Part shown: piece after piece, positions 51,248 to 59,161 of the stretch
How the letters are laid out: every line of letters starts with the position of its first letter
Position numbering within the stretch: position 1 is the stretch's first letter
NCBI GenBank assembly: GCA_903875605.1
Contig: CAIQWT010000007.1
Coordinates: forward strand, 101,857 to 165,856
Origin: an uncultured Geobacteraceae bacterium
GTDB taxonomy: Bacteria; Desulfobacterota; Desulfuromonadia; Geobacterales; Pseudopelobacteraceae
Direction of reading: 5' to 3'
DNA: 64,000 bases
Program-made: the position numbers and the translations under genes
The notes under the pieces: model-generated
Told to the model about the DNA's origin: nothing
Seen by the model: the letters and a program-made list of their open reading frames with translations, nothing else
Database searches by the model: none

Positions 51248-52339
51248 TCAGATCATTGCATCGATCGCATCAAAATCAATATAGCGTTCGGCAATCGAAT
51301 TGATCAGGTTGATTTTTTCCAGATCCTCCGGCCCGATTTTGGAAACATGTTCCCTCAATCGGTAGAATATTTCTGATGAAGTCTCTTTTATGCGTATATA
51401 CGGGATGTTGCTGTCATCTAAAATCCGCTGTGTTATGCTTGAAACAGGGATGTGTCCGGCAATTATCAGGCCGGCCAGACGCGCTTTGTACTCCGGAATG
51501 TGGTGAAGTGCCGAAGCGGTAACAAGCAGCTCATCCCGTGAGCTGGTAACAATCAGCAGGGTTGATGCTTCCAGGTGATCGATAACTATCTGTGAAGAAG
51601 CGGCACCGAGTTGCAAAGTATGACACAGGCGCTTTTGCTCGCCAGAGTCGCCGTTTAGCGGCAGTCCCAGCAATTCGGAAACATGAAGTAATGTTGGATC
51701 CGCAAGTATTGGAAGATAATCAAAAGCGCTTGTAATCATCATACCACTGCCTGCAAAAGCCTTCTGCAAATATCCCAGTGTGTCATCTCTTTTCGCTGCA
51801 ACCAGTTTGTTGGCCATAATGATGCGCACATCGGCCTTTTCCCGTTGATAAAGAGCCAGATTAAGTTCAACAGCATCAATGACGTTACCGATTCCCCCAC
51901 CGGTTACTAATAGTACAGGCGCGTTTAGTTCAGCAGCTATTCTGGCATTATCCATCCCTATAACTGAACCGACCCCCCCATGCCCGGCCCCTTCTATGAT
52001 AAGGAAGTCATATTTTTTTTCCAGTTCGTCGCACGCCTCCCTGATTGCCCGGCGCGGTGCATCCGAATCTATTTCACCGTCAAGAAACCGTCGCGTTGTC
52101 CCAGGAGCCAATGTGACAGGCGACATAAGCCTTACATCCTCTTCAACTCCGAAAACAGTTGAGAACATTGCCGCATCTTTATCAACAATCGCACCGTTGA
52201 ATTCTATCCACTTGGGGCCAAGCGGTTTCATAAAGCCGACTCGAGCGTATTTCTTGCGCGCAAGATGCATCAAAGAAAGACTAATTGTAGTTTTACCGCA
52301 ATGCTGTCCGGTCGCACCGATGAATATTTTTTTACACAT
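51248..52339 (-). CDS. Phosphotransacetylase-N-like P-loop/DRTGG protein
   Basis: 363 residues. An N-terminal dethiobiotin-synthetase-like P-loop domain (AAA_26) has GATGQHCGKTT at 8-18, DFLIIEGAGHGGVGSV and APVLLVTGGGIGN. A DRTGG-type domain follows (about 205-320; TSSRDELLVTASALHHIPEY and RLAGLIIAGHIPVSSI). This pair forms the regulatory N-terminal part of long phosphotransacetylases, but the catalytic PTA domain is absent. An AAGGAAGGG precedes the ATG at 52337-52339. It lies 17 bp after the codirectional PilZ gene, so the two likely share a message. Its biochemical role is open; binding of a nucleotide or dinucleotide is a guess. Confidence 0.85.
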   Translation of the reverse strand: MCKKIFIGATGQHCGKTTISLSLMHLARKKYARVGFMKPLGPKWIEFNGAIVDKDAAMFSTVFGVEEDVRLMSPVTLAPGTTRRFLDGEIDSDAPRRAIREACDELEKKYDFLIIEGAGHGGVGSVIGMDNARIAAELNAPVLLVTGGGIGNVIDAVELNLALYQREKADVRIIMANKLVAAKRDDTLGYLQKAFAGSGMMITSAFDYLPILADPTLLHVSELLGLPLNGDSGEQKRLCHTLQLGAASSQIVIDHLEASTLLIVTSSRDELLVTASALHHIPEYKARLAGLIIAGHIPVSSITQRILDDSNIPYIRIKETSSEIFYRLREHVSKIGPEDLEKINLINSIAERYIDFDAIDAMI

Positions 52340-52356
52340 GGTTGCCCTTCCTTTGA

Positions 52357-52701
52357 TTATTGCGGCGGCGTAGCGATTTCATCAAAGTAGTCATCGAAAG
52401 CATCCTCACCGGAAATAAAACTAAGAAATTGGACCCCCATACCGCTTTTCTTTACCAGATGGAAAAGATTTTGCGGCACTTTTTTGGCCCACATGACTCT
52501 AGCCAAAAGTTCTATGCAGGAACCATTCGGGAGTTCAAAAACAATCTTTATTATTGTATTGGGTGGGACAACGTTGGGCGACTTTATAAACATGCCGGTC
52601 ATAGAAACATCTTCAGTAAATGCCACACGGACGGCCTCGTCTATGCCAAAACGGATCGTTATGCGTTTTTTGAGGCGTCTGATATCCCGCTTGTCTGCCA
52701 C
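52357..52701 (-). CDS. PilZ-domain protein
   Basis: 114 residues, essentially a single PilZ domain. RLKKRITIRFG at residues 9-19 supplies the basic motif, EDVSMTGMFI matches the D/N-x-S-x-x-G motif, and MGVQFLSF closes the barrel. The basic motif here is R-x-x-K-R rather than the canonical RxxxR followed by a second Arg, so c-di-GMP binding should be tested. The start is GTG 52699-52701, with GGGAG 9 nt upstream. It is the first gene of a pair with the P-loop/DRTGG gene. Confidence 0.87.
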   Translation of the reverse strand: MADKRDIRRLKKRITIRFGIDEAVRVAFTEDVSMTGMFIKSPNVVPPNTIIKIVFELPNGSCIELLARVMWAKKVPQNLFHLVKKSGMGVQFLSFISGEDAFDDYFDEIATPPQ

Positions 52702-52929
52702 TATTTCAGTCTCCCAGCGTTAGTCTTTAGAAGATCCAGCGTGTACGAAGTGTACCATGCCAGAAATATACCATAATTTCAATAAATAGCAGGTTATATG
52801 TGAAAAAAATGTCATCAATGTCAGGCTATCGCAAGAGTAAATCTATCGAAAACGGCAGCAGGAGCATTTACGAACTGTATTTGCGGCCCTGAAAAGCGCG
52901 TAAAAGCGATTCTAGTATACTTAATTGAA

Positions 52930-52958
52930 TTGACAGAGCAGTGGCAATAATCTACTTT
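52930..52958 (+). promoter_or_regulatory. Promoter of the thi operon
   Basis: TTGACA (52930-52935), 17-bp spacer, TACTTT (52953-52958). Initiation would fall at about 52965, directly at the 5' edge of the riboswitch. Confidence 0.55.
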
Positions 52959-52965
52959 GGCAAAA

Positions 52966-53046
52966 AGCTAGGGGAGTTTCGACTGAGAGCGGTATGTACC
53001 GCGACCCTTCGTACCTGATCCGGATAATGCCGGCGTAGGGAAGCGC
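52966..53046 (+). promoter_or_regulatory. TPP (THI-box) riboswitch
   Basis: The conserved parts are in order: AGGGGAGT, CTGAGAG, GACCCTTCGTACCTGATC, GGATAATGCC and GCGTAGGGAA. Helices P1 and P2 pair as in the family. It lies upstream of thiSGE and would repress them when thiamine pyrophosphate is plentiful. Confidence 0.96.
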
Positions 53047-53067
53047 GACCGATTGATGTTTTAAATA

Positions 53068-53089
53068 AGCCGCTGCTGCGGTTTTTTTT
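53068..53089 (+). terminator. Terminator of the TPP riboswitch
   Basis: CCGC-TGCT-GCGG (53070-53081), flanked by AA and followed by eight T (53082-53089), lies between the aptamer and thiS. The short stem suits a switchable terminator. Confidence 0.75.
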
Positions 53090-53105
53090 GTGCGTGGAGG
53101 TTTAC

Positions 53106-53306
53106 ATGCAGATCATGCTAAATGGCGATTCTCTTGAAACTACGGATGGTTGCACGATTGCCTTGCTGCTTCAGCAACTTGGGATAAGTAAGGAACGCGT
53201 CGCAGTTGAATTAAATGGTGATATTGTTCCGAAGATTACCTATGAAAAACAGCCAATTTCGGATGACGATAAGATAGAAATAGTCCATTTTGTTGGTGGA
53301 GGATAA
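53106..53306 (+). CDS. thiS: Sulfur carrier protein ThiS
   Basis: 66 residues, ubiquitin-like fold, ending in the Gly-Gly tail (HFVGGG) that is adenylated and then thiocarboxylated. [19 protein letters not shown] at the N-terminus and [12 protein letters not shown] are typical. GGAGG lies 6 nt before ATG 53106; an earlier in-frame non-ATG codon at 53088 overlaps the terminator T-tract. It donates sulfur to ThiG, encoded 5 bp downstream. Confidence 0.95.
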   Translation: MQIMLNGDSLETTDGCTIALLLQQLGISKERVAVELNGDIVPKITYEKQPISDDDKIEIVHFVGGG

Positions 53307-53311
53307 ACGGT

Positions 53312-54091
53312 ATGGCTGCATCAGCGGACAAATTGATCATTGGTGGGCGCGAGTTTACTTCACGTCTGATGGTTGGCACTGGAAAATATGCCAGTTTTGA
53401 ACAGACCGCTCGGGCGCTTGAAATGTCCGGCGCCGAGATTATCACTGTGGCCGTGCGACGAGTAAATCTTGATCGCAGCAAAGAGTCGCTACTTGATTAC
53501 ATTGATCTGAAAAAATACACTCTGCTACCCAACACTGCCGGCTGCTACACGGCCGATGATGCTGTGCGCACCTGCCGACTGGCCCGCGAAGCCGGCATGT
53601 CAGATTTTGTCAAACTGGAAGTGCTGGGTGATGAAAAAACCCTGTTCCCGGACAACGAAGAGCTGCTTAAAGCCGCTAAAATTCTGGTAGCTGAGGGTTT
53701 TACCGTACTTCCGTATTGCAGTGACGATGTGATTGTCTGCAAAAAACTGGAAGACATTGGCTGTGCTGCAGTCATGCCGCTTGGAGCACCAATAGGCAGT
53801 GGGCTCGGTATTCGTAATCCTTATAATATCCGGATAATTCTTGAAAATGTCACTGTTCCTGTTATCGTGGACGCCGGAGTCGGCTCTGCGTCTGATGCAG
53901 CCATCGCCATGGAGCTCGGTTGTGCCGGCGTTCTCATGAACACGGCCATCGCAGGTGCGCAGGATCCGATAGCTATGGCCGAAGCTATGAAACTGGCAGT
54001 GATCGCGGGCAGATTGTCTTTCAAGGCAGGCCGGATTCCGCGGAAACTTTATGCAAACGCCTCCAGTCCTCTGGACGGTTTAATAGGATGA
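53312..54091 (+). CDS. thiG: Thiazole synthase ThiG
   Basis: 259 residues, TIM barrel. It builds the thiazole phosphate of thiamine from deoxyxylulose phosphate, a glycine-derived imine and ThiS thiocarboxylate. Typical segments are [58 protein letters not shown] with the Schiff-base Lys, [19 protein letters not shown] and [20 protein letters not shown]. The start ATG 53312 follows thiS by 5 bp. Its TGA overlaps an ATG that opens an eight-codon ORF before thiE. Confidence 0.97.
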   Translation: MAASADKLIIGGREFTSRLMVGTGKYASFEQTARALEMSGAEIITVAVRRVNLDRSKESLLDYIDLKKYTLLPNTAGCYTADDAVRTCRLAREAGMSDFVKLEVLGDEKTLFPDNEELLKAAKILVAEGFTVLPYCSDDVIVCKKLEDIGCAAVMPLGAPIGSGLGIRNPYNIRIILENVTVPVIVDAGVGSASDAAIAMELGCAGVLMNTAIAGAQDPIAMAEAMKLAVIAGRLSFKAGRIPRKLYANASSPLDGLIG

Positions 54092-54114
54092 ATACGTTGT
54101 CTGAATCCATTTGA
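54088..54114 (+). CDS. Eight-codon ORF bridging thiG and thiE
   Basis: ATG 54088-54090 overlaps the thiG stop (ATGA) and encodes MNTLSESI; its TGA 54112-54114 shares a base with the thiE ATG (TGATG). No ribosome-binding site of its own is clear, so it would depend on termination-reinitiation. It may simply be chance, but the two exact overlaps are suggestive. Confidence 0.3.
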   Translation: MNTLSESI

Positions 54115-54749
54115 TGACTGATTTTGCCCTGTATCTAATCACGGACCGGCTTAAAACCGGTAAATGGACTATCGCCGAGGCAGTGCGTGAGGCGCTTGAT
54201 GGTGGCGTCAGGGCCGTTCAGCTCCGCGAAAAGGATCTTACCGGTTTGGAGCTGTATCGTCTGGCGATCGAACTGCGTCGCATTACCTCCGATTTTGATG
54301 CCTGTCTTATCATTAACGATCGACTGGACATCGCGTTGGCAGCAGCGGCCGATGGAATCCAGATCGGCGTCAGCAGCCTGCCTGTGGCCGTAGTCCGTCA
54401 AGTAGTGGGTCAGGGTAAAATAATAGGTTACTCTGCACATTCTATTGATGAGGCTCTACGTGCCCAGGCTGATGGTGCCGATTTTGTTACCTTTGGGCCG
54501 GTGTATCCCACTCCGTCCAAGGATGCATATGGGGCGCCATGTGGTGTTAAAAAGCTTTCTGATGCTGTCTCTGCCCTGGATATACCTGTTATTGCTCTGG
54601 GAGGCATTTCATCGATGAATATAGAAGAGGCGCTGTCCACCAACGTACGGGGCATCGCCGTTATATCCGCCATTCTGGCAGCTGTTGACCCTCGCATCGC
54701 CGCCACATCACTGCTGAAAAAGATCGAAGAGTATGCCCAACACTCCTGA
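54114..54749 (+). CDS. thiE: Thiamine-phosphate synthase
   Basis: 211 residues. It joins the pyrimidine and thiazole moieties to give thiamine phosphate. Motifs are LYLITDRLKTG, VQLREKDLTGLELYRLA, INDRLDIALAAAADGIQIG, GKIIGYSAHSIDEA, DFVTFGPVYPTPSK and VIALGGIS. ATG 54114 is preferred to the TTG at 54111. No Shine-Dalgarno precedes it, so translation probably depends on coupling through the short ORF after thiG. The last 17 bp overlap the radical SAM gene. Confidence 0.93.
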   Translation: MTDFALYLITDRLKTGKWTIAEAVREALDGGVRAVQLREKDLTGLELYRLAIELRRITSDFDACLIINDRLDIALAAAADGIQIGVSSLPVAVVRQVVGQGKIIGYSAHSIDEALRAQADGADFVTFGPVYPTPSKDAYGAPCGVKKLSDAVSALDIPVIALGGISSMNIEEALSTNVRGIAVISAILAAVDPRIAATSLLKKIEEYAQHS

Positions 54750-55680
54750 CGAACGCCTCCACTCACAATTACACATCAACTCCTACGGTGTCTATTTGCG
54801 TCGCCGCTTTGGGCTTCGTATCAGCAAGGTCAACGTAGATGCCGGCTTCACCTGCCCAAATCGTGACGGCAGCAAGGGGACTGGCGGTTGTATTTACTGT
54901 AATAACGTCTCGTTTTCGCCCAAGGGGACCCAATCCGTAGTGCCGCTTGAAGAGCAGATGGCTGCGGGAATGACCTATCATCGAACCCGGCTCGGTTCTG
55001 AAAAGTTCATCATCTATTTTCAAAAATATACCAATACCTACGGTTCAGTTAAGCTGTTGTCCGATCTGTATAGCCGTGCCCTTGATCACCCTGATGTGAT
55101 CGGTATTTCAGTCGGCACCCGCCCCGACTCTCTCAGCGATGATGCTCTAGATCTACTGACAGAAATTGCCCGGACGAAATATGTGTGTCTTGAACTTGGC
55201 TTGCAGTCGATGGATGACGCTATTTTGACAAGTATCAACCGTGGGCATACACTTGACGACTTTATACAGGCGGTTGGCCGTGCGGCTGGCCGTAATTTAG
55301 ATATCTGTGCCCACCTGATTTATGGTTTTCCGGGAGAAAGTGCGGCAGATTTTTTGAACACAGCTGATTTGATGGCCGGACTGCCAATAGATTCGCTCAA
55401 ATTGCATCAACTGCATGCAGTTGAAGGGACAAGGCTGGCGGATTTATATCGTCAAGGTGAGTTTACTCCGCTAACGCTGGATTCTTACATCACAACTGTG
55501 GCCGATTTTCTGGAATTACTACCCCCTCGAATAGCAATCCAGCGCCTGTATGGCTCTGCTCCTCTAGATATATGCGTTGCCCCGCAATGGGGGTTGAAGA
55601 ATAACCAGATGTGGTATGCTATTGTCAATGAATTGACACGGCGTGGGAGTTGGCAGGGGCGCCGGTCAGAGTTAAGTTGA
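54733..55680 (+). CDS. Radical SAM protein of the TIGR01212/YtqA type
   Basis: 315 residues. The radical SAM cluster is ligated by C41, C53 and C56 (CPNRDGSKGTGGCIYC), an expanded spacing typical of the TIGR01212 family, with CLELGLQSMDDAILTSINRG and HLIYGFPGE as later SAM-binding motifs. Function in the family is not established by what I can see; members are Elp3-like in the SAM domain. The ATG lies inside thiE (17-bp overlap), so it is translated with thiE and is under TPP control. The stop is 2 bp from the stop of the convergent acyl-CoA synthetase gene. Confidence 0.9.
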   Translation: MPNTPDERLHSQLHINSYGVYLRRRFGLRISKVNVDAGFTCPNRDGSKGTGGCIYCNNVSFSPKGTQSVVPLEEQMAAGMTYHRTRLGSEKFIIYFQKYTNTYGSVKLLSDLYSRALDHPDVIGISVGTRPDSLSDDALDLLTEIARTKYVCLELGLQSMDDAILTSINRGHTLDDFIQAVGRAAGRNLDICAHLIYGFPGESAADFLNTADLMAGLPIDSLKLHQLHAVEGTRLADLYRQGEFTPLTLDSYITTVADFLELLPPRIAIQRLYGSAPLDICVAPQWGLKNNQMWYAIVNELTRRGSWQGRRSELS

Positions 55681-55682
55681 TA

Positions 55683-57545
55683 TCAATGCCCTGTAGAAAT
55701 ACTCGCCTCCACGGCAAAGCGCTTGATTTTTCTGGTCGTTGTTTTGGGGAACTCATCCTCACGGATGGTGAACTTTCGAACCCGCTTGTAATCGGCCAGA
55801 CCCTTACAGGTTTTTTGGACTTCCACACGCAATAGCGCTTCAACATCAGCCTCGCTCATCGGACACTTGCCGTCAATGCGACATTGGTTGTCCAGTGCCT
55901 CCTGTTCCGGATAGATAATGGCATGAATCTCTTCTGATGATGTACCGACCTGGTAGCCGTAGACCATTACCTCAGCAATGAACGGGCTTTTGAGCAATTC
56001 GTTTTCAATCTCCTCCGGGTACACATTCTTGCCGTTAGGGGTGACTATCAGGTTTTTGACCCGACCACTAATGGTCAAAAAACCGTCAGTGCTTAAGAAC
56101 CCGAGATCACCGGTGCGATACCAGCCATCGGAAAGAACTTCAGCGGTGGCTAGAGGGTTTTTATAGTACCCGGTCATGACGTTAGGTCCTTTAACAATAA
56201 TCTCCCCGACGCCCTCGTCGTTTGCATCATCGATCCGCACTTCAACTCGATCAAGCAGGCGTCCAATGGTACCAAGTCGTTTACCACCCGGTTGCTCGGC
56301 GCTGATGATCGGTGCAGTCTCCGTAATGCCGTACCCTTGATAAATCGACAGGCCGAACTCGGTCATGCCCTTGGCAATTGCGGGATCAAGAGCCGCTCCG
56401 CCACTTATGAAGATGGTGCCTGAACCGAACGTCTGCCTGACTTTTGCGGTAACGATTGGCCGTGTCAGCGGGAGTGAGAACAGCAACTGTGATAGTTTTT
56501 TTGAATTTATATTTTTGATGACGCGATCGAGTATCATTCTATATACAACCGGAACTGCCAGGAAGAATGTGGGTTTAACTTCCGACAGATTTTCGCCCAG
56601 TTTTTTCAGCGATTCACAGAAGGAAACTTTCCCGCCCAAAGAGAGCGGCAGCAATACTCCGCAGACCTGTTCGAAAACGTGATTTATCGGCAGGAATGAT
56701 AGCGTGTGGATGCTGTTATCAAGGTTAAAATGTTGAGCAGCACCCTTTATGTTGGAAACAATATTGGCGTGACTGAGCATGGCCCCCTTAGAACGTCCGG
56801 TTGTTCCGGAGGTGTACAGGATCACGGCAGTATCATTGCTGTTTCGTGGCTTCTCCGGAAGTGGGGCGCTGTGGCAGAGTGAATTCAGTGACAGAAGTTT
56901 CCCGTCACGAATGAGTTTGCTTCTAAGTTGCTCAACCAGGTCCAGCGGGCTCGGTTGTTGTGAGGCCGTTTCAGTTTGAGAGGAAAAAGCACATAACAGG
57001 CGGTGCGCCTGGCGAGCCAGAACTTCCATGTTATTGCGACGTTCCGGTGGAATATCCACGCTGGAGAGCAGGTCACGCCATTCATCCACCAACGCATCCA
57101 GTACCTGTACTACTCGTGGATCTGCTGAATCAGAGGTTGAAGAGGAAAGTGTCACAATCAGTTCCAGCGCCGGGATATCCGCAAAAATATCCAGAACCAG
57201 ATCAAGACAGGGTGGAGCGCTGAAAACGTAGCGGGCATCACAATCGGTAAGGATGTGCCTCAATTCGGCAGCCTTCAGCTCTTTGTCTATTGGAACAACA
57301 ACTCCGCCGGCCTTGAGTATACCAAGATAGGCGGCAACCCATTGAGGAGATGAAGGCGCCAGAAGGGCCGCATGATCACCCGCATTGAATCCGCTTTTAA
57401 TCATTCCGGCGGCAATTCGATCGGATAATTCCCACAGAGCGCCGTATGTCATATGTTGCCATGTTCCGGCAAGCTTGAATAGCAACGCCGGTTGGTCACT
57501 GTATTTCTGACAACTTTCCCTGATTAACGAGTCAATGGTCTGCAT
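55683..57545 (-). CDS. Long-chain fatty acid-CoA ligase (AMP-forming)
   Basis: 620 residues. The AMP-binding P-loop is ILYTSGTTGRSKGAMLSHAN; YQGYGITETAPIIS, VEVRIDDAN, GWYRTGDLGFL and the C-terminal Lys region (FPKTTTRKIKRF) follow in the usual order. A roughly 90-residue segment before the P-loop has little family similarity. GGGAGG lies 7 nt before ATG 57543-57545; the frame extends to 57605 without support. The enzyme activates fatty acids to acyl-CoA at the membrane face. Long-chain specificity is inferred from overall similarity to FadD15-type proteins and is not proven. Confidence 0.9.
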   Translation of the reverse strand: MQTIDSLIRESCQKYSDQPALLFKLAGTWQHMTYGALWELSDRIAAGMIKSGFNAGDHAALLAPSSPQWVAAYLGILKAGGVVVPIDKELKAAELRHILTDCDARYVFSAPPCLDLVLDIFADIPALELIVTLSSSTSDSADPRVVQVLDALVDEWRDLLSSVDIPPERRNNMEVLARQAHRLLCAFSSQTETASQQPSPLDLVEQLRSKLIRDGKLLSLNSLCHSAPLPEKPRNSNDTAVILYTSGTTGRSKGAMLSHANIVSNIKGAAQHFNLDNSIHTLSFLPINHVFEQVCGVLLPLSLGGKVSFCESLKKLGENLSEVKPTFFLAVPVVYRMILDRVIKNINSKKLSQLLFSLPLTRPIVTAKVRQTFGSGTIFISGGAALDPAIAKGMTEFGLSIYQGYGITETAPIISAEQPGGKRLGTIGRLLDRVEVRIDDANDEGVGEIIVKGPNVMTGYYKNPLATAEVLSDGWYRTGDLGFLSTDGFLTISGRVKNLIVTPNGKNVYPEEIENELLKSPFIAEVMVYGYQVGTSSEEIHAIIYPEQEALDNQCRIDGKCPMSEADVEALLRVEVQKTCKGLADYKRVRKFTIREDEFPKTTTRKIKRFAVEASISTGH

Positions 57546-57717
57546 AGCAATCCTCCCAAACGGCGTTTTGGGGCATAGTAGCACGAGGTGGCAAGGTTTT
57601 GTCAAAGTTAAATGCTCGCCAGGCGACTAGAAAATGCTTTTTTGGTTCAGTTTGGAATGCTATAATGTCAATTCCAAAAAACAATATAAAGCTTTGCATG
57701 ACCAAAGGAGTAACCTA

Positions 57718-59127
57718 ATGTCTGAACTTCGAGTCCGTTTTGCCCCAAGCCCAACCGGCTACCTTCATGTAGGCGGCGCCCGCACCGCGCTTTTTAACTG
57801 GTTGCTCGCCAGGAATCAGGGAGGCACATTCATTCTGCGTATCGAAGATACTGATGTGGAACGCTCAACTAAAGAATCCGTGGATGCGATTTTAGAGGGA
57901 ATGAAGTGGCTTGGCCTGGATTGGGACGAAGGGCCCTTTTATCAATCTGATTCGTTTCCGCTTTATAAGGAGTATGTCCAGAAACTGCTGGATGCCGGCA
58001 AAGCTTACAAATGCTACTGCAGCGCCGAAACACTTGATGCGAAGCGTACTCTGGCCATGCAGGAAGGGCGCAAACCAAAATATGATGGTACCTGCCGCGA
58101 GACGGCAGATTCTCCTGGCGATCAGCCATATGTAGTCCGTTTCAGAGCGCCGGAGGGGGGAGTTACCTCTTTTGATGATCTAATCAAAGGGGCTATAACT
58201 TTCCCGAATGAAGAACTGGACGACCTAATAATCCAGCGCACCGACGGCACTCCGACCTATAATTTCTGTGTAGTGATTGATGACGCCAGCATGCGCATTA
58301 CGACGGTAATTCGAGGGGATGACCATGTTAACAACACCCCGCGACAGGTTCAACTTTATGAAGCACTTGGTTTTCCGGTTCCACAATTTGCCCACGTGCC
58401 GATGATTCTCGGTTCCGACAAGGCACGTCTCTCTAAACGGCATGGCGCAACCAGTGTGATCGTTTATCGTGACATGGGATATCTGCCTGAGGCGCTGATA
58501 AACTACCTGGTCAGGTTGGGATGGAGCAATGGGGACGATGAAATTTTTAGCAGCGAAGAGATGATTCAGAAATTCGATATCGGCAACGTGGGACGCTCCG
58601 CCTCGGTCTTCAATACCGAAAAATTGAACTGGCTCAATGCCCATTATATTAAAAACGGAGATCCGGAACGTTTAGCCGATCTTCTCTTGCCTCATCTATC
58701 TGCTCTTGAGGTGACCACACTCAATGGGCCGGAGCTGATGTCAGTAGTCAAGACTCTTCAAGAAAGGGCACAAACCCTTGTAGAGATGGCTGAAAGAGCC
58801 GTATTCTACTACAACGCACCTGTGAGCTATGATGAAGCAGCTTTAGCAAAGTTTGACAAAGAACTTTTGCTTACTGTTTTTGCCGCAGTTACAGCCAAAA
58901 TTTTAACTGCTACAGCTAATAATGCGGTTGAAGTTGATGCGCTCTTTAAAGAGGTTTGTGCCGAAAACAGCTGGAAGATGGGCCAGGTTGGTCAGCCGGT
59001 ACGAATTGCTCTTTCAGGAGGTACTCAGGCGCCCGGTATAGGCGAAATAGTGGTGACTCTTGGGGTGGAAGAAACCGTCAGAAGGATTAATAAAATAAGC
59101 GAACATTTGAAGGCAGCTAAAGCTTAA
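57718..59127 (+). CDS. gltX: Glutamyl-tRNA synthetase
   Basis: 469 residues. Class I synthetase: the HIGH motif appears as HVGG (residues 17-20 in [19 protein letters not shown]), and [10 protein letters not shown] is the KMSKS equivalent. [12 protein letters not shown] belongs to the zinc-like insertion. AAAGGAG (57704-57710) lies 7 nt before ATG 57718; the frame is open to 57634. A TATAAT at 57661-57666 is a likely -10, though no good -35 is present. The anticodon-binding region is normal length. Whether it charges only tRNA-Glu or also tRNA-Gln cannot be read from sequence. Confidence 0.96.
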   Translation: MSELRVRFAPSPTGYLHVGGARTALFNWLLARNQGGTFILRIEDTDVERSTKESVDAILEGMKWLGLDWDEGPFYQSDSFPLYKEYVQKLLDAGKAYKCYCSAETLDAKRTLAMQEGRKPKYDGTCRETADSPGDQPYVVRFRAPEGGVTSFDDLIKGAITFPNEELDDLIIQRTDGTPTYNFCVVIDDASMRITTVIRGDDHVNNTPRQVQLYEALGFPVPQFAHVPMILGSDKARLSKRHGATSVIVYRDMGYLPEALINYLVRLGWSNGDDEIFSSEEMIQKFDIGNVGRSASVFNTEKLNWLNAHYIKNGDPERLADLLLPHLSALEVTTLNGPELMSVVKTLQERAQTLVEMAERAVFYYNAPVSYDEAALAKFDKELLLTVFAAVTAKILTATANNAVEVDALFKEVCAENSWKMGQVGQPVRIALSGGTQAPGIGEIVVTLGVEETVRRINKISEHLKAAKA

Positions 59128-59161
59128 GCGGATTCAAATAGCTCTGGAAATCATGAGCCGA

